Positions 9,600-18,652 of a DNA stretch of 64,000 bases are shown here, piece by piece. The notes below the pieces were generated by a model that did no database searches, was not told the origin of the DNA, and saw only the letters and a list, made by a program, of their open reading frames with translations. Both the position numbers and the translations under genes were made by a program. This DNA is from Sagittula sp048553715 (GTDB lineage: Bacteria > Pseudomonadota > Alphaproteobacteria > Rhodobacterales > Rhodobacteraceae). Position 1 is the first letter of the stretch, and every line of letters starts with the position of its first letter. The stretch is from contig NZ_JBLZNC010000010.1 in NCBI RefSeq assembly GCF_048553715.1, positions 35,633 through 99,632 of the forward strand, read 5' to 3'.

Positions 9600-10979
9600 A
9601 TGACGAAGATGACACAGACGGGATGGCGGCTTGGCGTGGCGCTGGGTGCGCTGCTGGTGGCCACGGCGGCCAGCGCCGACCCCTTTGCCGCCACAGGCAC
9701 GTTTGACGGGCGCATCGGGGCCTCCGGTCCGAACCGTGGCCCCATCGTGGCAGGTGGCGAGGCGGTGATTGCCGCCCGTGGTCTGGCTGCGGGTCAGCAG
9801 ATTACCCTGCGCCAAGGGGGCGAGGCGCTGGAAGGCGCGCCCTTCACCGCGTCCGAGGACGGCACATTGGAAACGCGGATTGCCATTCCCGCCAGCGCCG
9901 CCCCGGGCGTTTATCCGGTGGTGGTCGAGGCGGCAGGCGATGCGCCTTTTGCCACAATCATGGATCTCAAAGTTTCCAAACAGGTCGAGCCGATGGGTCA
10001 GGACGCGTATGATTTTCAGGCGGTCGAGATCGTCCAGAACCCCTATCAGGTTGCCGTGGGCAAGGAGGCTATCTTTGTCACCGGGGCGGTGGGCCGTCCG
10101 CCGGTCAAAGTGTCCGAGCTGGCCAAGCTGGACCCCGCCACGCTGGAAATCGTCGCCCGCGTGACCCCGCCAGAGGCCCCGCAGAACGACACAGGCCGTG
10201 GCGGCGGTGTCTTTGCCGTCTACGGTGTCGGTCTGGCCGAGGACGCCGGTCAGGTCTGGGTGACCAACACCCGCCAGAACAGCGTGGCGGTCTATTCCGC
10301 TGACGATCTGTCGCTGATCAAACAGTTCCCCGTGGACACCGTGGGCCATCCGCGCGATGCGGTCTATGCCAACGGCAAGGTCTATGTGACCGCGACCTTC
10401 GAGCCGAAGGTGCATGTCTTTGACACCGAAACGCTTGAAGAGGTGGCCGTGATCGAGCTGGCCTCCAAACGGCGGGGCGAGGCCTTTGCCACCGCCAGCC
10501 TGTCGCTGGCACCCGAGGCGGGCAAGCTGTTCGTGTCCTCGCTGCGCTCCGAGGAAGTGGCGGTGATCGACATGGTCAGCGATACCCAGACGGGTGGTTT
10601 CGTGATCGACGGCTCTGACAACACCATCGGGCTGGCCGCGACAGCGGATGGCGCGCGGGTCTTTACCGTGGCGCAGGGCAATGACGCGGTGACCATCCTT
10701 GACGGCAATTCAGGCGAGGTGATCCGTCAGGTCAACATCGGGGCAAACCCGCTGAACGCGGTGGTCGAGCCGACCACGGGCAATGTCTATGTCGCGCTGC
10801 GCAACGGCAATGCGGTGGTGGTGATGTCGCCCGAGGGCGAGGTTCTGGCCAATCTGCCGGTGGGGTCCTTGCCGAACCATTTGGCAGCCGACGGTCAGGG
10901 GCAGGTCTATGTGGTCAACAAATCCGCCGGTCAGGATGACCCGTCGGCCAACCGTCTGACCCGCATCACCGCGAAATAA
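9600..10979 (+). CDS. Exported YncE-like beta-propeller protein with N-terminal Ig-like domain
   Basis: A 459-residue protein with a signal peptide (residues 1-25, ending ASA). Residues about 30-120 form an extra Ig-like/beta-sandwich region (GGEAVIAARGLAAGQQITLR to GVYPVVVEAA). The rest is a seven-bladed YVTN/YncE propeller with repeated units such as VWVTNTRQNSVAVYS and KVYVTATFEPKVHVFD. E. coli yncE neighbours a TonB receptor gene (yncD), and here too the gene follows a TonB receptor, so a periplasmic role in handling the siderophore or its products is plausible. No catalytic residues are evident. Confidence 0.75.
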   Translation: MTKMTQTGWRLGVALGALLVATAASADPFAATGTFDGRIGASGPNRGPIVAGGEAVIAARGLAAGQQITLRQGGEALEGAPFTASEDGTLETRIAIPASAAPGVYPVVVEAAGDAPFATIMDLKVSKQVEPMGQDAYDFQAVEIVQNPYQVAVGKEAIFVTGAVGRPPVKVSELAKLDPATLEIVARVTPPEAPQNDTGRGGGVFAVYGVGLAEDAGQVWVTNTRQNSVAVYSADDLSLIKQFPVDTVGHPRDAVYANGKVYVTATFEPKVHVFDTETLEEVAVIELASKRRGEAFATASLSLAPEAGKLFVSSLRSEEVAVIDMVSDTQTGGFVIDGSDNTIGLAATADGARVFTVAQGNDAVTILDGNSGEVIRQVNIGANPLNAVVEPTTGNVYVALRNGNAVVVMSPEGEVLANLPVGSLPNHLAADGQGQVYVVNKSAGQDDPSANRLTRITAK

Positions 10980-10988
10980 ACCGATATG

Positions 10989-11019
10989 GACCCGCGCGGG
11001 ACACAACTGCGCGCGGGTC
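10989..11019 (+). terminator. Hairpin between the yncE-like gene and entE
   Basis: A perfect 10-bp stem GACCCGCGCG/CGCGCGGGTC with an 11-nt loop lies in the 59-bp gap. It is followed by only two Ts, so it is a weak terminator or attenuator that could separate uptake genes from biosynthesis genes. Confidence 0.5.
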
Positions 11020-11038
11020 TTGACTGCCGAGGACACCC

Positions 11039-12664
11039 ATGACCCGACCGCAACAGATCTGGCCTGCCGCGTTTGCAGACCGCTACAAGGCGCGCGGATA
11101 TTGGCGGGGCGAGACCTTCGCCGCCATGCTGCGCGACAGGGCGCAGGCCCACCCCGACCGCGAAGCCATCATCGGCGGGGATATCCGTTGGAGCTATGGT
11201 GAGTTGAACGCCCGCGCCCACCGCTTTGGCGCGGGGTTGCTGGCGCTTGGGCTGCGCCCCGGCGATCGGGTGCTGATCCAGATGGGCAATGTGCCCGCCT
11301 TTTTCGAAGCTGTGTTCGGCGCCTTTGCCGCAGGGCTTTTGCCGGTCTACGCGCTGCCCGCCCATCGCCGCACAGAGGTGGCGCATCTGGCACAGCAGGC
11401 GCAGGCCCGCGCCATCATCACCCAAGACCGGATCGACCGTTTCGATCACGGGGCCATGGCGCTGGCGGTGCAGGCGGATCTGCCCGATCTGGCCCATGTT
11501 ATCGTGCAAGGTGCGGCCCCCGATGGTGCGATTGCCATGGCGGAAGTTGTGGGCGACCCCGCCGCATTGCCCGCCGATCCCGACCCGCAATCGGTGGCCT
11601 TTTGCCAGATTTCCGGCGGCTCCACCGGTTTGCCGAAACTGATCCCGCGCACCCATGACGATTACATCTACAGCCTGCGCTGCAGCAACGCGGTCTGCAA
11701 TGTCACGGCGGACACGGTGTTTATGGCGACCCTGCCGGTGGCGCATAACTTTACCATGTCCTCGCCGGGCTGTTTTGGCGCGCTGTATGCGGGGGGGCGG
11801 GTTGTTTTATGTCCCGCGCCGATGCCGCATGTGGCCTTTCCGTTGATCCGGCAGGAGGGGGTGACCCTCACCGGATTGGTGCCGCCGCTGGCGTTGCTTT
11901 GGCTGGAGGCAGCGGAACAGAGCCCGCCGGATCTGCCCAGCTTGCAGACCCTGCAAGTGGGGGGCGCCAAGTTTCTGGCCGAGAGCGCGCGCCGCGTCGG
12001 TCCCGTGCTGGGGGTGCGGCTGCAACAGGTCTTTGGCATGGCCGAAGGTCTGGTCAACTACACCCGCCTCGATGATCCCGACGATCTGGTGTGTGGCACG
12101 CAAGGACGTCCCATGTCCCCCGATGACGAGCTGCGCGTGGTCGATGACGCGGGTCAGCCTGTGCCGGACGGCACGCCCGGGCATCTGGAAACCCGTGGCC
12201 CCTATACCATCCGCGCCTATCACGGGGATGCGCAGGCCAATGCCCGCAGTTTCACGCAGGACGGGTTCTACCGCACCGGCGATATCGTGGTGCGCCTGCC
12301 GTCGGGCCATCTGGTGGTGCAGGGGCGCGCCAGTGACCAGATCAACCGCAGTGGCGAGAAGATCTCCGCCGAGGAGGTGGAGGATCTGTTGATCGGCCAT
12401 CCGGATGTCTTTGACGCGGTGGTGGTGTCGGTGCCCGACAAACATCTGGGAGAGCGGGCCTGCGCCTTTATCCAGCCACGCGGCACTGCACCGACCGTTG
12501 CATCGGTGCGCAAATACCTGCGCGGGCGCGAGGTCGCGGCCTTCAAGATCCCCGATGACATCCGCTTTGTGGACGCATTTGCCACCACGGCGGTGGGCAA
12601 GATCAGCCGCCGCCAATTGCGCGATGCCCTGCGCGCGGACCTGATGCAAGAGGACAGATCATGA
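11039..12664 (+). CDS. entE: 2,3-dihydroxybenzoate-AMP ligase (EntE/DhbE)
   Basis: Activates 2,3-dihydroxybenzoate with ATP and loads it onto the aryl carrier protein. It has 541 residues, the usual length. The adenylation core motif SGGSTGLPKLIPRTH is present. The aryl-acid pocket segment AHNFTMSSPG keeps the Asn and Ser used by DhbE for dihydroxybenzoate. The segments VGGAKFLAESARRV and QQVFGMAEGLVNYTRLDDP are nearly identical to the DhbE family. The C-terminal lysine loop (TTAVGKISRRQL) is intact. The ribosome site GAGGA precedes the ATG. The stop overlaps the carrier-protein start (ATGA), implying coupled synthesis of ligase and partner. Confidence 0.94.
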   Translation: MTRPQQIWPAAFADRYKARGYWRGETFAAMLRDRAQAHPDREAIIGGDIRWSYGELNARAHRFGAGLLALGLRPGDRVLIQMGNVPAFFEAVFGAFAAGLLPVYALPAHRRTEVAHLAQQAQARAIITQDRIDRFDHGAMALAVQADLPDLAHVIVQGAAPDGAIAMAEVVGDPAALPADPDPQSVAFCQISGGSTGLPKLIPRTHDDYIYSLRCSNAVCNVTADTVFMATLPVAHNFTMSSPGCFGALYAGGRVVLCPAPMPHVAFPLIRQEGVTLTGLVPPLALLWLEAAEQSPPDLPSLQTLQVGGAKFLAESARRVGPVLGVRLQQVFGMAEGLVNYTRLDDPDDLVCGTQGRPMSPDDELRVVDDAGQPVPDGTPGHLETRGPYTIRAYHGDAQANARSFTQDGFYRTGDIVVRLPSGHLVVQGRASDQINRSGEKISAEEVEDLLIGHPDVFDAVVVSVPDKHLGERACAFIQPRGTAPTVASVRKYLRGREVAAFKIPDDIRFVDAFATTAVGKISRRQLRDALRADLMQEDRS

Positions 12665-12888
12665 CCCTGACACTGGACAAGATGCGCGCCGATCTGGCGG
12701 AGGCTTTGGACATGACCCCCGCAGAGGTGCCGATGGACGAACACCTTGGCGATCTGGGGTTGGACAGCATCGCGCTGATGCGGATCTTGCTGAAGTGGGA
12801 GGCGCTTCGACCCGATCTGCCGCAGGCGGAGATGTATGAATGCGAGACGCTGCAAGACTTTGCCGAAGCGGCAGGGGTGGCGTCGTGA
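12661..12888 (+). CDS. Stand-alone aryl carrier protein (EntB C-terminal domain equivalent)
   Basis: A 75-residue acyl-carrier domain with the phosphopantetheine site in LGLDSIALMR (serine about residue 38). In E. coli this domain is fused to isochorismatase as EntB; here it is a separate small gene overlapped on both sides (ATGA with entE, GTGA with entF), which fits its role of receiving dihydroxybenzoate from EntE and passing it to the EntF condensation domain. It needs a phosphopantetheinyl transferase that is not in this window. Confidence 0.9.
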   Translation: MTLTLDKMRADLAEALDMTPAEVPMDEHLGDLGLDSIALMRILLKWEALRPDLPQAEMYECETLQDFAEAAGVAS

Positions 12889-15800
12889 CAGGCTGGAAGC
12901 CGCTGACACAGGCGCAGGCGGGGATCTGGTACGCGCAGGCCCGCGCGCCCGCTGACCCCAGTCTTGTGACGGGGCAGGCGTTGCACATCCATGGCCCGCT
13001 GGACCATCGCGCGCTCGCCCGTGCAATCGCCACGCTTGGGGCGGAGGCAGAGGCGCTTACGCTGGTGTTCCGCGACACGGCGGACGGGCCGCAGCAACGC
13101 ATCACGGGGCAGGATTTGGCCCTGAGCGTGGTAGATATGGCGGGGGCGTCCGACGCAGAGATCGCGCACGCCTTGGCCGCAGATGCCCGCCGCGCGATGG
13201 ATCTGGAACAGGGGCCGGTGGCGGAATTTGCCCTGTGGTGCCTGTCGCCCGCCCATCACATCCTTGTCGAGCGGGTGCATCACATCGCCGCCGACGGGCA
13301 TGCCATGGCGCAGCTTACGCAGCGGATTGCGGCGCTGTACAATGGCGCGACGGACCAGCCCCTGGCCCCGTTTGAACGCAGCCTGATGGACGAGGCACGC
13401 TTTGTCGGATCGGCGGGTCAGGCACGGCAGGCAGACCACTGGCACGCGCGGCTGCGTGACCTGCCGCAGGTCGAACCGATGGCGCGATCCGGTGCGGCAG
13501 ACGGCACAGGCCACTGGTTCCACCGCGCCGAGGCCACCTTGCCCGCACAAACCGCCCAAGAACTGGCCGCACTGGCACAGCAAACCGGCACCCATTGGAG
13601 CGATGTGCTGACCGCGCTGACCGGCGCCTATGTGGGGCGGCATCTGCCGTCTGTGGCCATGGGCGAGGCGTCGGATGTGGTGCTGGGCATTCCGTTGCAA
13701 AACCGCATGGGGCGGGTGGCGCGCGTGGTGTCGACGCAGGTGAATGTCCTGCCTTTGCATCTGCAGATCGACGAGGACAGGCCCCTGACCGATTGGCTGA
13801 CACAGGTGGGCGGGCAACTGGCCGAGATGCGGGGCCATGCGCGTTACCGTGGCGAGGCGCTGGCCCGCGAGACCGGGCGCATCGGGGCCGGGCGCAGATT
13901 GTGGGGGCCGCTGGTCAATATCCTGCCTTTTGATGCCTGCCCGCAGATCAACGGCTGCGACACGCGGTTGCAGATCCTCGGGGCGGGATCGGTGGAGGAT
14001 GTGACCTTTTGCTATCGTGGCGATCCCGAACGCGGTCTGCTGCTACAGGTGGACGGCAATGACGCGCTGTATACGCAGGCGGAAACGGACCGGCATGTGG
14101 CGCGGTTGCGTGAATTCCTGACGCGGGCCGTGATGTCTGACCGGCTGGCGGGGGTTGCCACGTTGACCGCGGCCGAGGCTGATCGCGCGCAGGCAGGCAA
14201 TCCGCATCCGGTGTCTGAGACAACCTTGGCGGCCCTGATCGAACGCCAGATGCAGGCCAGCCCTACGGCTGTGGCGCTGCAATTCGGGGACCAGACGCTC
14301 AGCTATGCCGAGCTGGACGCGCGCAGCGCGCGGCTGGCACGGGGACTGGTGGGGCGCGGCATATCCACCGGCGCCCGCGTGGCAGTGGCGTTGCCGCGAT
14401 CCATCGATCTGCTGGTGGCGCTGGTGGGCGTTCTGCGCGCGGGCGCGGCCTATGTCCCGTTGGATCCTGATGACGGGTCAGACCGTCGGGCAGCGATGCT
14501 GGACCGTGCGGCGCCTGCGCTGATCCTTGCGGGCGCGGGCTTTGGGCCAGCATCGGTTCCGGTGATGCAGGTGGCGGATCTGGACGGGGAGGCGCCCTTG
14601 CCGGATATCACCCCCGACGATGCCGCTTACACGCTGTTTACCTCCGGCTCGACCGGACAGCCCAAAGGCGTTGTGATTGACCACCGCGCCATTGTGAACC
14701 GGCTGTTGTGGATGCGCGAGGCCTATGGCTTTGGCCCGCAGGACCGGATTTTGCAAAAGACGCCCGCCACCTTTGATGTGTCGGTCTGGGAGTTCTTCTT
14801 GCCGCTGATGTCAGGCGCGCGGCTGGTCATCGCACCGCCTCAGGCGCACCGCGATCCGGTCTGGCTGGCGCGGATCGTGCGCGAGACAGGCATCACGGCG
14901 ATGCATTTTGTCCCCTCCATGCTGGAGCTGTTTCTGGCCGCACCGGACAGCGACGGGTTGTCCATCCCACGTGTCTTTGCCAGCGGAGAGGCGCTGCCGC
15001 AGCGGTTGGCGGATCTGTTCTATGCCCGCATCGACGGTGTGTTGCACAACCTCTATGGCCCGACCGAGGCGGCGGTTGATGTGACCGCGTGGCAGGCGGT
15101 GGCGGGGGCAAAGGGCAGCAGCGTGCCCATCGGCAGCCCCGTGTGGAACACCGGCTGCACGGTGCTGGACGCGCGCGGGCGTCTTGCCCCCGAGGATCTG
15201 CCCGCGCGGCTGTATCTGTCTGGGCGGCAACTGGCGCGCGGCTATCTGGGCCAGCCTGTTCTGACAGCAGAGCGGTTCCCCGTGGACCCGCTGGGGCAGG
15301 CAGGTCGGGTCTATGACACCGGCGATCTGGTCACCCGCGATGCCTGCGGGGTGCTGCGCTTTGTCGGGCGGGCGGACGGGCAGGTCAAAATTCGCGGCGT
15401 GCGGATTGAGCTGGCCGAGATCGAGGCCGCCTGTCTGGCCGACGGTCTGGCGCAGCAGGCCGTGGTTTTGATGCAAAAGGATGCGACCGGCGCGGCGCAA
15501 CTGGTGGCCTATCTGGTGACGGACACGCCCGAGCATGACATTCGCGCAGCATTGGCGCAGCGGCTGCCGGCCTCTATGCAGCCCGCGCATATCCTGCGGC
15601 TGGATGCGCTGCCGCTGACCCCCAGCGGCAAACTGGATCGCAAGGCGCTGCCCGTGCCGGAGCAGACCGCGCAGACCGGCCAGACCCCGCCAGAGGGGGC
15701 GACGGAGCAGGCGCTGGCCGAGCTGTACCGCGCGGTTCTGGGACTGGACGCCCCCATGGCGGAGACGGATTTCTTTCTCGCCGGGGGGGACAGTCTGGGG

Positions 15801-16706
15801 GCGGTGCGCCTTGGGCTGGCCATCGAACGCCGCTTTGGCCGCAACCCCGGGATCGGCGCAATCCTGCAACGACCGGTGCTGCGCGATCTGGCCCGTTGGC
15901 TGGACCAATCGGGGCAGGCCGCGCCCGATCTGGGGCTGGGGCCGGTGTTGCATCTGAACCGCGCCGAGGGGGTGCCGCTGTTTGTGGTGCATCCGGCAGG
16001 GGGGCTTGGCTGGTGTTATCGCAGTCTGGCGCAGGCCATGGACCGGCCGGTGGTCGCGCTGCAATCGCCGCTTCTGGACCCGCAGGCCGCACAGCCCGAC
16101 AGCCTGTCCGCACTGGCACGGCACTACGTCGACCAGATTGAGGCGCTGCACCCCGAGGGGGGCTTTGCCTTGCTGGGCTGGTCGCTGGGGGGGATCATCG
16201 CCCATGCCATGACCGCCGAGGCGGAACATAGGGGGCACCATGTCACGGGGCTGACATTGCTGGACAGCTACCCGTCCGCGGTCTGGCGGGCGGAGCCTGA
16301 ACCGGACGAGACCGCCGCGCTGACCGCTTTGCTGGCGATTGCGGGGATCGATCCGCTGGATCACCCGCAGCTGACCACGCGGCCCGCCATCATGGGATTT
16401 CTGGCGCAACAGGGGCACCCGCTGGGCCTGCTGCCTGAGGCGGTGCAGGAAGGTGTCGTGCGCTCGGTGCAATCGACCAACGCGCTGGTGCGTGGTCATC
16501 TCGAACGCGCGATCACCACGTCCTTGGTGCATGTCACGGCGCTGCAGGATCAGATCGGCAGCCCGCGCAGCGCGGCCTTGTGGAAGCCGTTCACCAGCGC
16601 GGTGCACCCCATCACGCTGGACTGTCGCCACCATGATCTGATCCAGCCGGACATCCTGCGCCACTACCTGCCGCATATCGCGGGGCACAGTGTTCAAACG
16701 GCCTAG
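12885..16706 (+). CDS. entF: EntF-type serine-activating NRPS (C-A-PCP-TE)
   Basis: Single-module synthetase of 1273 residues from the GTG at 12885, which overlaps the carrier-protein stop. Domains: condensation (about 1-430) with HHIAADG at residues 132-138; adenylation (about 440-930) with TSGSTG at 586-591; peptidyl carrier with AGGDSL and phosphopantetheine Ser970; thioesterase with GWSLGG and Ser1100. The specificity residues read from FDVSVWEFF, MHFVP, RVFASGEAL and NLYGPTEAAVDV match DVWHFSLVDK, the serine code of E. coli EntF. The product should therefore be the cyclic or linear trimer of dihydroxybenzoyl-serine. Oddity: the carrier motif is GGDS rather than the GGHS of E. coli EntF. 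Confidence 0.93.
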   Translation: MTGWKPLTQAQAGIWYAQARAPADPSLVTGQALHIHGPLDHRALARAIATLGAEAEALTLVFRDTADGPQQRITGQDLALSVVDMAGASDAEIAHALAADARRAMDLEQGPVAEFALWCLSPAHHILVERVHHIAADGHAMAQLTQRIAALYNGATDQPLAPFERSLMDEARFVGSAGQARQADHWHARLRDLPQVEPMARSGAADGTGHWFHRAEATLPAQTAQELAALAQQTGTHWSDVLTALTGAYVGRHLPSVAMGEASDVVLGIPLQNRMGRVARVVSTQVNVLPLHLQIDEDRPLTDWLTQVGGQLAEMRGHARYRGEALARETGRIGAGRRLWGPLVNILPFDACPQINGCDTRLQILGAGSVEDVTFCYRGDPERGLLLQVDGNDALYTQAETDRHVARLREFLTRAVMSDRLAGVATLTAAEADRAQAGNPHPVSETTLAALIERQMQASPTAVALQFGDQTLSYAELDARSARLARGLVGRGISTGARVAVALPRSIDLLVALVGVLRAGAAYVPLDPDDGSDRRAAMLDRAAPALILAGAGFGPASVPVMQVADLDGEAPLPDITPDDAAYTLFTSGSTGQPKGVVIDHRAIVNRLLWMREAYGFGPQDRILQKTPATFDVSVWEFFLPLMSGARLVIAPPQAHRDPVWLARIVRETGITAMHFVPSMLELFLAAPDSDGLSIPRVFASGEALPQRLADLFYARIDGVLHNLYGPTEAAVDVTAWQAVAGAKGSSVPIGSPVWNTGCTVLDARGRLAPEDLPARLYLSGRQLARGYLGQPVLTAERFPVDPLGQAGRVYDTGDLVTRDACGVLRFVGRADGQVKIRGVRIELAEIEAACLADGLAQQAVVLMQKDATGAAQLVAYLVTDTPEHDIRAALAQRLPASMQPAHILRLDALPLTPSGKLDRKALPVPEQTAQTGQTPPEGATEQALAELYRAVLGLDAPMAETDFFLAGGDSLGAVRLGLAIERRFGRNPGIGAILQRPVLRDLARWLDQSGQAAPDLGLGPVLHLNRAEGVPLFVVHPAGGLGWCYRSLAQAMDRPVVALQSPLLDPQAAQPDSLSALARHYVDQIEALHPEGGFALLGWSLGGIIAHAMTAEAEHRGHHVTGLTLLDSYPSAVWRAEPEPDETAALTALLAIAGIDPLDHPQLTTRPAIMGFLAQQGHPLGLLPEAVQEGVVRSVQSTNALVRGHLERAITTSLVHVTALQDQIGSPRSAALWKPFTSAVHPITLDCRHHDLIQPDILRHYLPHIAGHSVQTA

Positions 16707-16758
16707 GCCCACGGGGCCTCGAGCCAGAAACGAGACGACGAAGTTGCGCTGTGCGGCT

Positions 16759-16787
16759 TTGACCGACTGAATTTGTCGGAATATGCC
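16759..16787 (+). promoter_or_regulatory. Candidate promoter with operator-like repeat upstream of entC
   Basis: In the 167-bp gap before entC, TTGACC (16759-16764) and TATGCC (16782-16787) are spaced 17 bp. The spacer holds an inverted repeat CCGAC-TGAATTT-GTCGG (16763-16779). This could give entC and the two following genes their own regulated transcript. No match to a named iron-regulator box was recognised. Confidence 0.35.
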
Positions 16788-16873
16788 TGTCACAACGGTC
16801 ACCCACCTCCCAAGGAAGGCAGCCGCGCATCCAACCCGCCCCGTCATAGGGGCCATTCAACCGGAGCGTACCC

Positions 16874-17986
16874 TTGGGACATTTGACCACAGACCTGTTC
16901 GACCCCGCGGAAAGCTGCCTTGGCCAGACCTTGCGGCTGGGCGCGCATACCGCCCGGATCAATGCCACCCAGACGGGGCGGCTGGCGGATGTCGCAGTGC
17001 GACCGCAGGGCGGTGCGAAGGGGCTGCGCTTTGGGGTCTTTCCCTTTGATCGCGGTGCGGCGGGCTGGCTGTATGACACCACGCCCGCGGATGTGGTGCC
17101 GCAGGCGCATACCCGACAGGCGGTGACAGCGGGCCATACCCTGCAACGCTTGCCCGATCCGCAGGTCTACGGGCAGGCAGTGGCCCGTGCCGTCGCACGC
17201 CTGTCCGATGGGTCTGACCCGCTGCAAAAGGTCGTTCTGGCGCGCGCGCTGGATTACAGCACCGACGGGCGGATCGATCCGCATGCGGTGGCGGACAGGC
17301 TGGGGCAGGACAGCCACGTGACCAGCTACGCGCTGCCCCTGCCGCGCGCCGCAGCGACGCCGCTGTGGCTGGTGGGCGCGACGCCAGAGGTGCTGCTGGA
17401 CAAGCGGGGCGGGCAAGTGGTTTCGCACCCTCTGGCCGGATCGGCGCGGCGCAGTGCCGATCCGCAGACCGACCGTGCCGTGGCCGATGCGCTTCTGCAA
17501 TCGGCCAAGGATCTGGCCGAGCATAAATACGTCGTCGACTACATCCATGACATTCTCAGCCCCTATTGCGCGCAACTGGACACCCCCGCGCGACCCGATG
17601 TCTGTTGCACCGCCAGCATGTGGCATCTGGGCACCATGATCCGTGGGACGCTGCGCGACCCCGACACCCCCTGTCTGGAACTGTTGTCCAATCTTCATCC
17701 CACGCCCGCCGTGGCAGGCACCCCGTTGCCCGAGGCGCTGGACGTGATCGCGGACGCCGAACCCGAGCCGCGCGGCTTTTACGCGGGCACGCTGGGCTGG
17801 CTGGACGGGCAAGGGGACGGCACGTGGTATGTGACGCTGCGCTGCGCGATCCTCGATGACCGGCGGGCGCGGCTCTATGCCGGGGCGGGGATCGTTGCCG
17901 ACAGCACGCCGGAGGCGGAAATCGCGGAAACCCGCGCCAAATTCACGGCCATGCGCGCGGCGCTTGGCATCGACACGACGCTTTGA
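16874..17986 (+). CDS. entC: Isochorismate synthase (EntC/DhbC)
   Basis: Converts chorismate to isochorismate, the first step to dihydroxybenzoate. It has 370 residues. The start is a TTG at 16874 with GGAG 7 nt upstream; no ATG fits. The chorismate-binding fold is shown by LQKVVLARALDY (catalytic base lysine region), GATPEVLL, HPLAGSARR, LEHK-like LAEHKYVVDYI, and the C-terminal GFYAGTLGWLDGQGDGTWYV and YAGAGIVADS blocks that bind Mg and substrate. It is 12 bp from the isochorismatase gene. Salicylate synthase is less likely given the dedicated isochorismatase and EntA next to it. Confidence 0.92.
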   Translation: MGHLTTDLFDPAESCLGQTLRLGAHTARINATQTGRLADVAVRPQGGAKGLRFGVFPFDRGAAGWLYDTTPADVVPQAHTRQAVTAGHTLQRLPDPQVYGQAVARAVARLSDGSDPLQKVVLARALDYSTDGRIDPHAVADRLGQDSHVTSYALPLPRAAATPLWLVGATPEVLLDKRGGQVVSHPLAGSARRSADPQTDRAVADALLQSAKDLAEHKYVVDYIHDILSPYCAQLDTPARPDVCCTASMWHLGTMIRGTLRDPDTPCLELLSNLHPTPAVAGTPLPEALDVIADAEPEPRGFYAGTLGWLDGQGDGTWYVTLRCAILDDRRARLYAGAGIVADSTPEAEIAETRAKFTAMRAALGIDTTL

Positions 17987-17998
17987 AAGACATCTGAC

Positions 17999-18652
17999 AT
18001 GGCCTTGCCCAAAATTCCCGACTACGCCCTGCCCAAAGACCTGCCAGAGCCGCGCGCGCCCTTTGTGCTGGAACGCAACCGCGCTGCGGTGTTGGTGCAT
18101 GACATGCAACGCTATTTCTGTGCCGCCTATGGCGACAGCCCGTGGACGCGTGACGGCAGCCCGCTGGGACAGGCCAGCGCTGCGATCGCGCGGCTTGTCG
18201 CCGCTGCGCGAGCCGCACATGTTCCGGTGTTCTACACCGCGCAAAAGGGCAACCAGTTCCGCCCCGATCGCGGGTTGCAGGCGGATCTGTGGGGACCGGG
18301 GATGCAGGCCATTCCCGATCATGAAGAGATCATTCCACCGCTCACCCCCGCCGACGGGGATATTGTGCTGACGAAACACCGCTACAGCGCCTTCCAGCGG
18401 TCGAACCTTGAGACGCTGCTGCGGGCGCGGGGGCGCGATCAGCTGCTGATCACCGGAATCTACGCGCATATCGGCTGTCTCGCGACCGCGACGGAGGCAT
18501 TTCAGCGCGATATAGAGCCGTTTTTCGTCTCCGATGCCTTGGCGGATTTCTCAGAGGCGCAGCACCGTATGGCGGTGGATTGGGTGGCCAGCTGCTCTGG
18601 CGTGCCGCTGTTGGCGCAGGATGCGCTGAGCGTGCTGGAGGCGGGCGCATGA
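17999..18652 (+). CDS. entB: Isochorismatase (EntB N-terminal domain, without carrier domain)
   Basis: Hydrolyses isochorismate to 2,3-dihydro-2,3-dihydroxybenzoate and pyruvate. The 217 residues cover only the hydrolase domain. Family residues are in place: Asp35 in VLVHDMQRYF, Lys126 in VLTKHRYSAF, and ITGIYAHIGCLATATEAF. The aryl carrier domain that follows in E. coli EntB is absent and encoded separately about 5 kb upstream. The stop overlaps the entA start (ATGA). Confidence 0.93.
   Translation: MALPKIPDYALPKDLPEPRAPFVLERNRAAVLVHDMQRYFCAAYGDSPWTRDGSPLGQASAAIARLVAAARAAHVPVFYTAQKGNQFRPDRGLQADLWGPGMQAIPDHEEIIPPLTPADGDIVLTKHRYSAFQRSNLETLLRARGRDQLLITGIYAHIGCLATATEAFQRDIEPFFVSDALADFSEAQHRMAVDWVASCSGVPLLAQDALSVLEAGA

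Noticed and set aside
14811..18469. Long minus-strand open frames opposite entF and entC-entB
   Set aside because: They mirror the codon structure of well-identified genes and show no protein motifs; typical of high-GC shadow frames.
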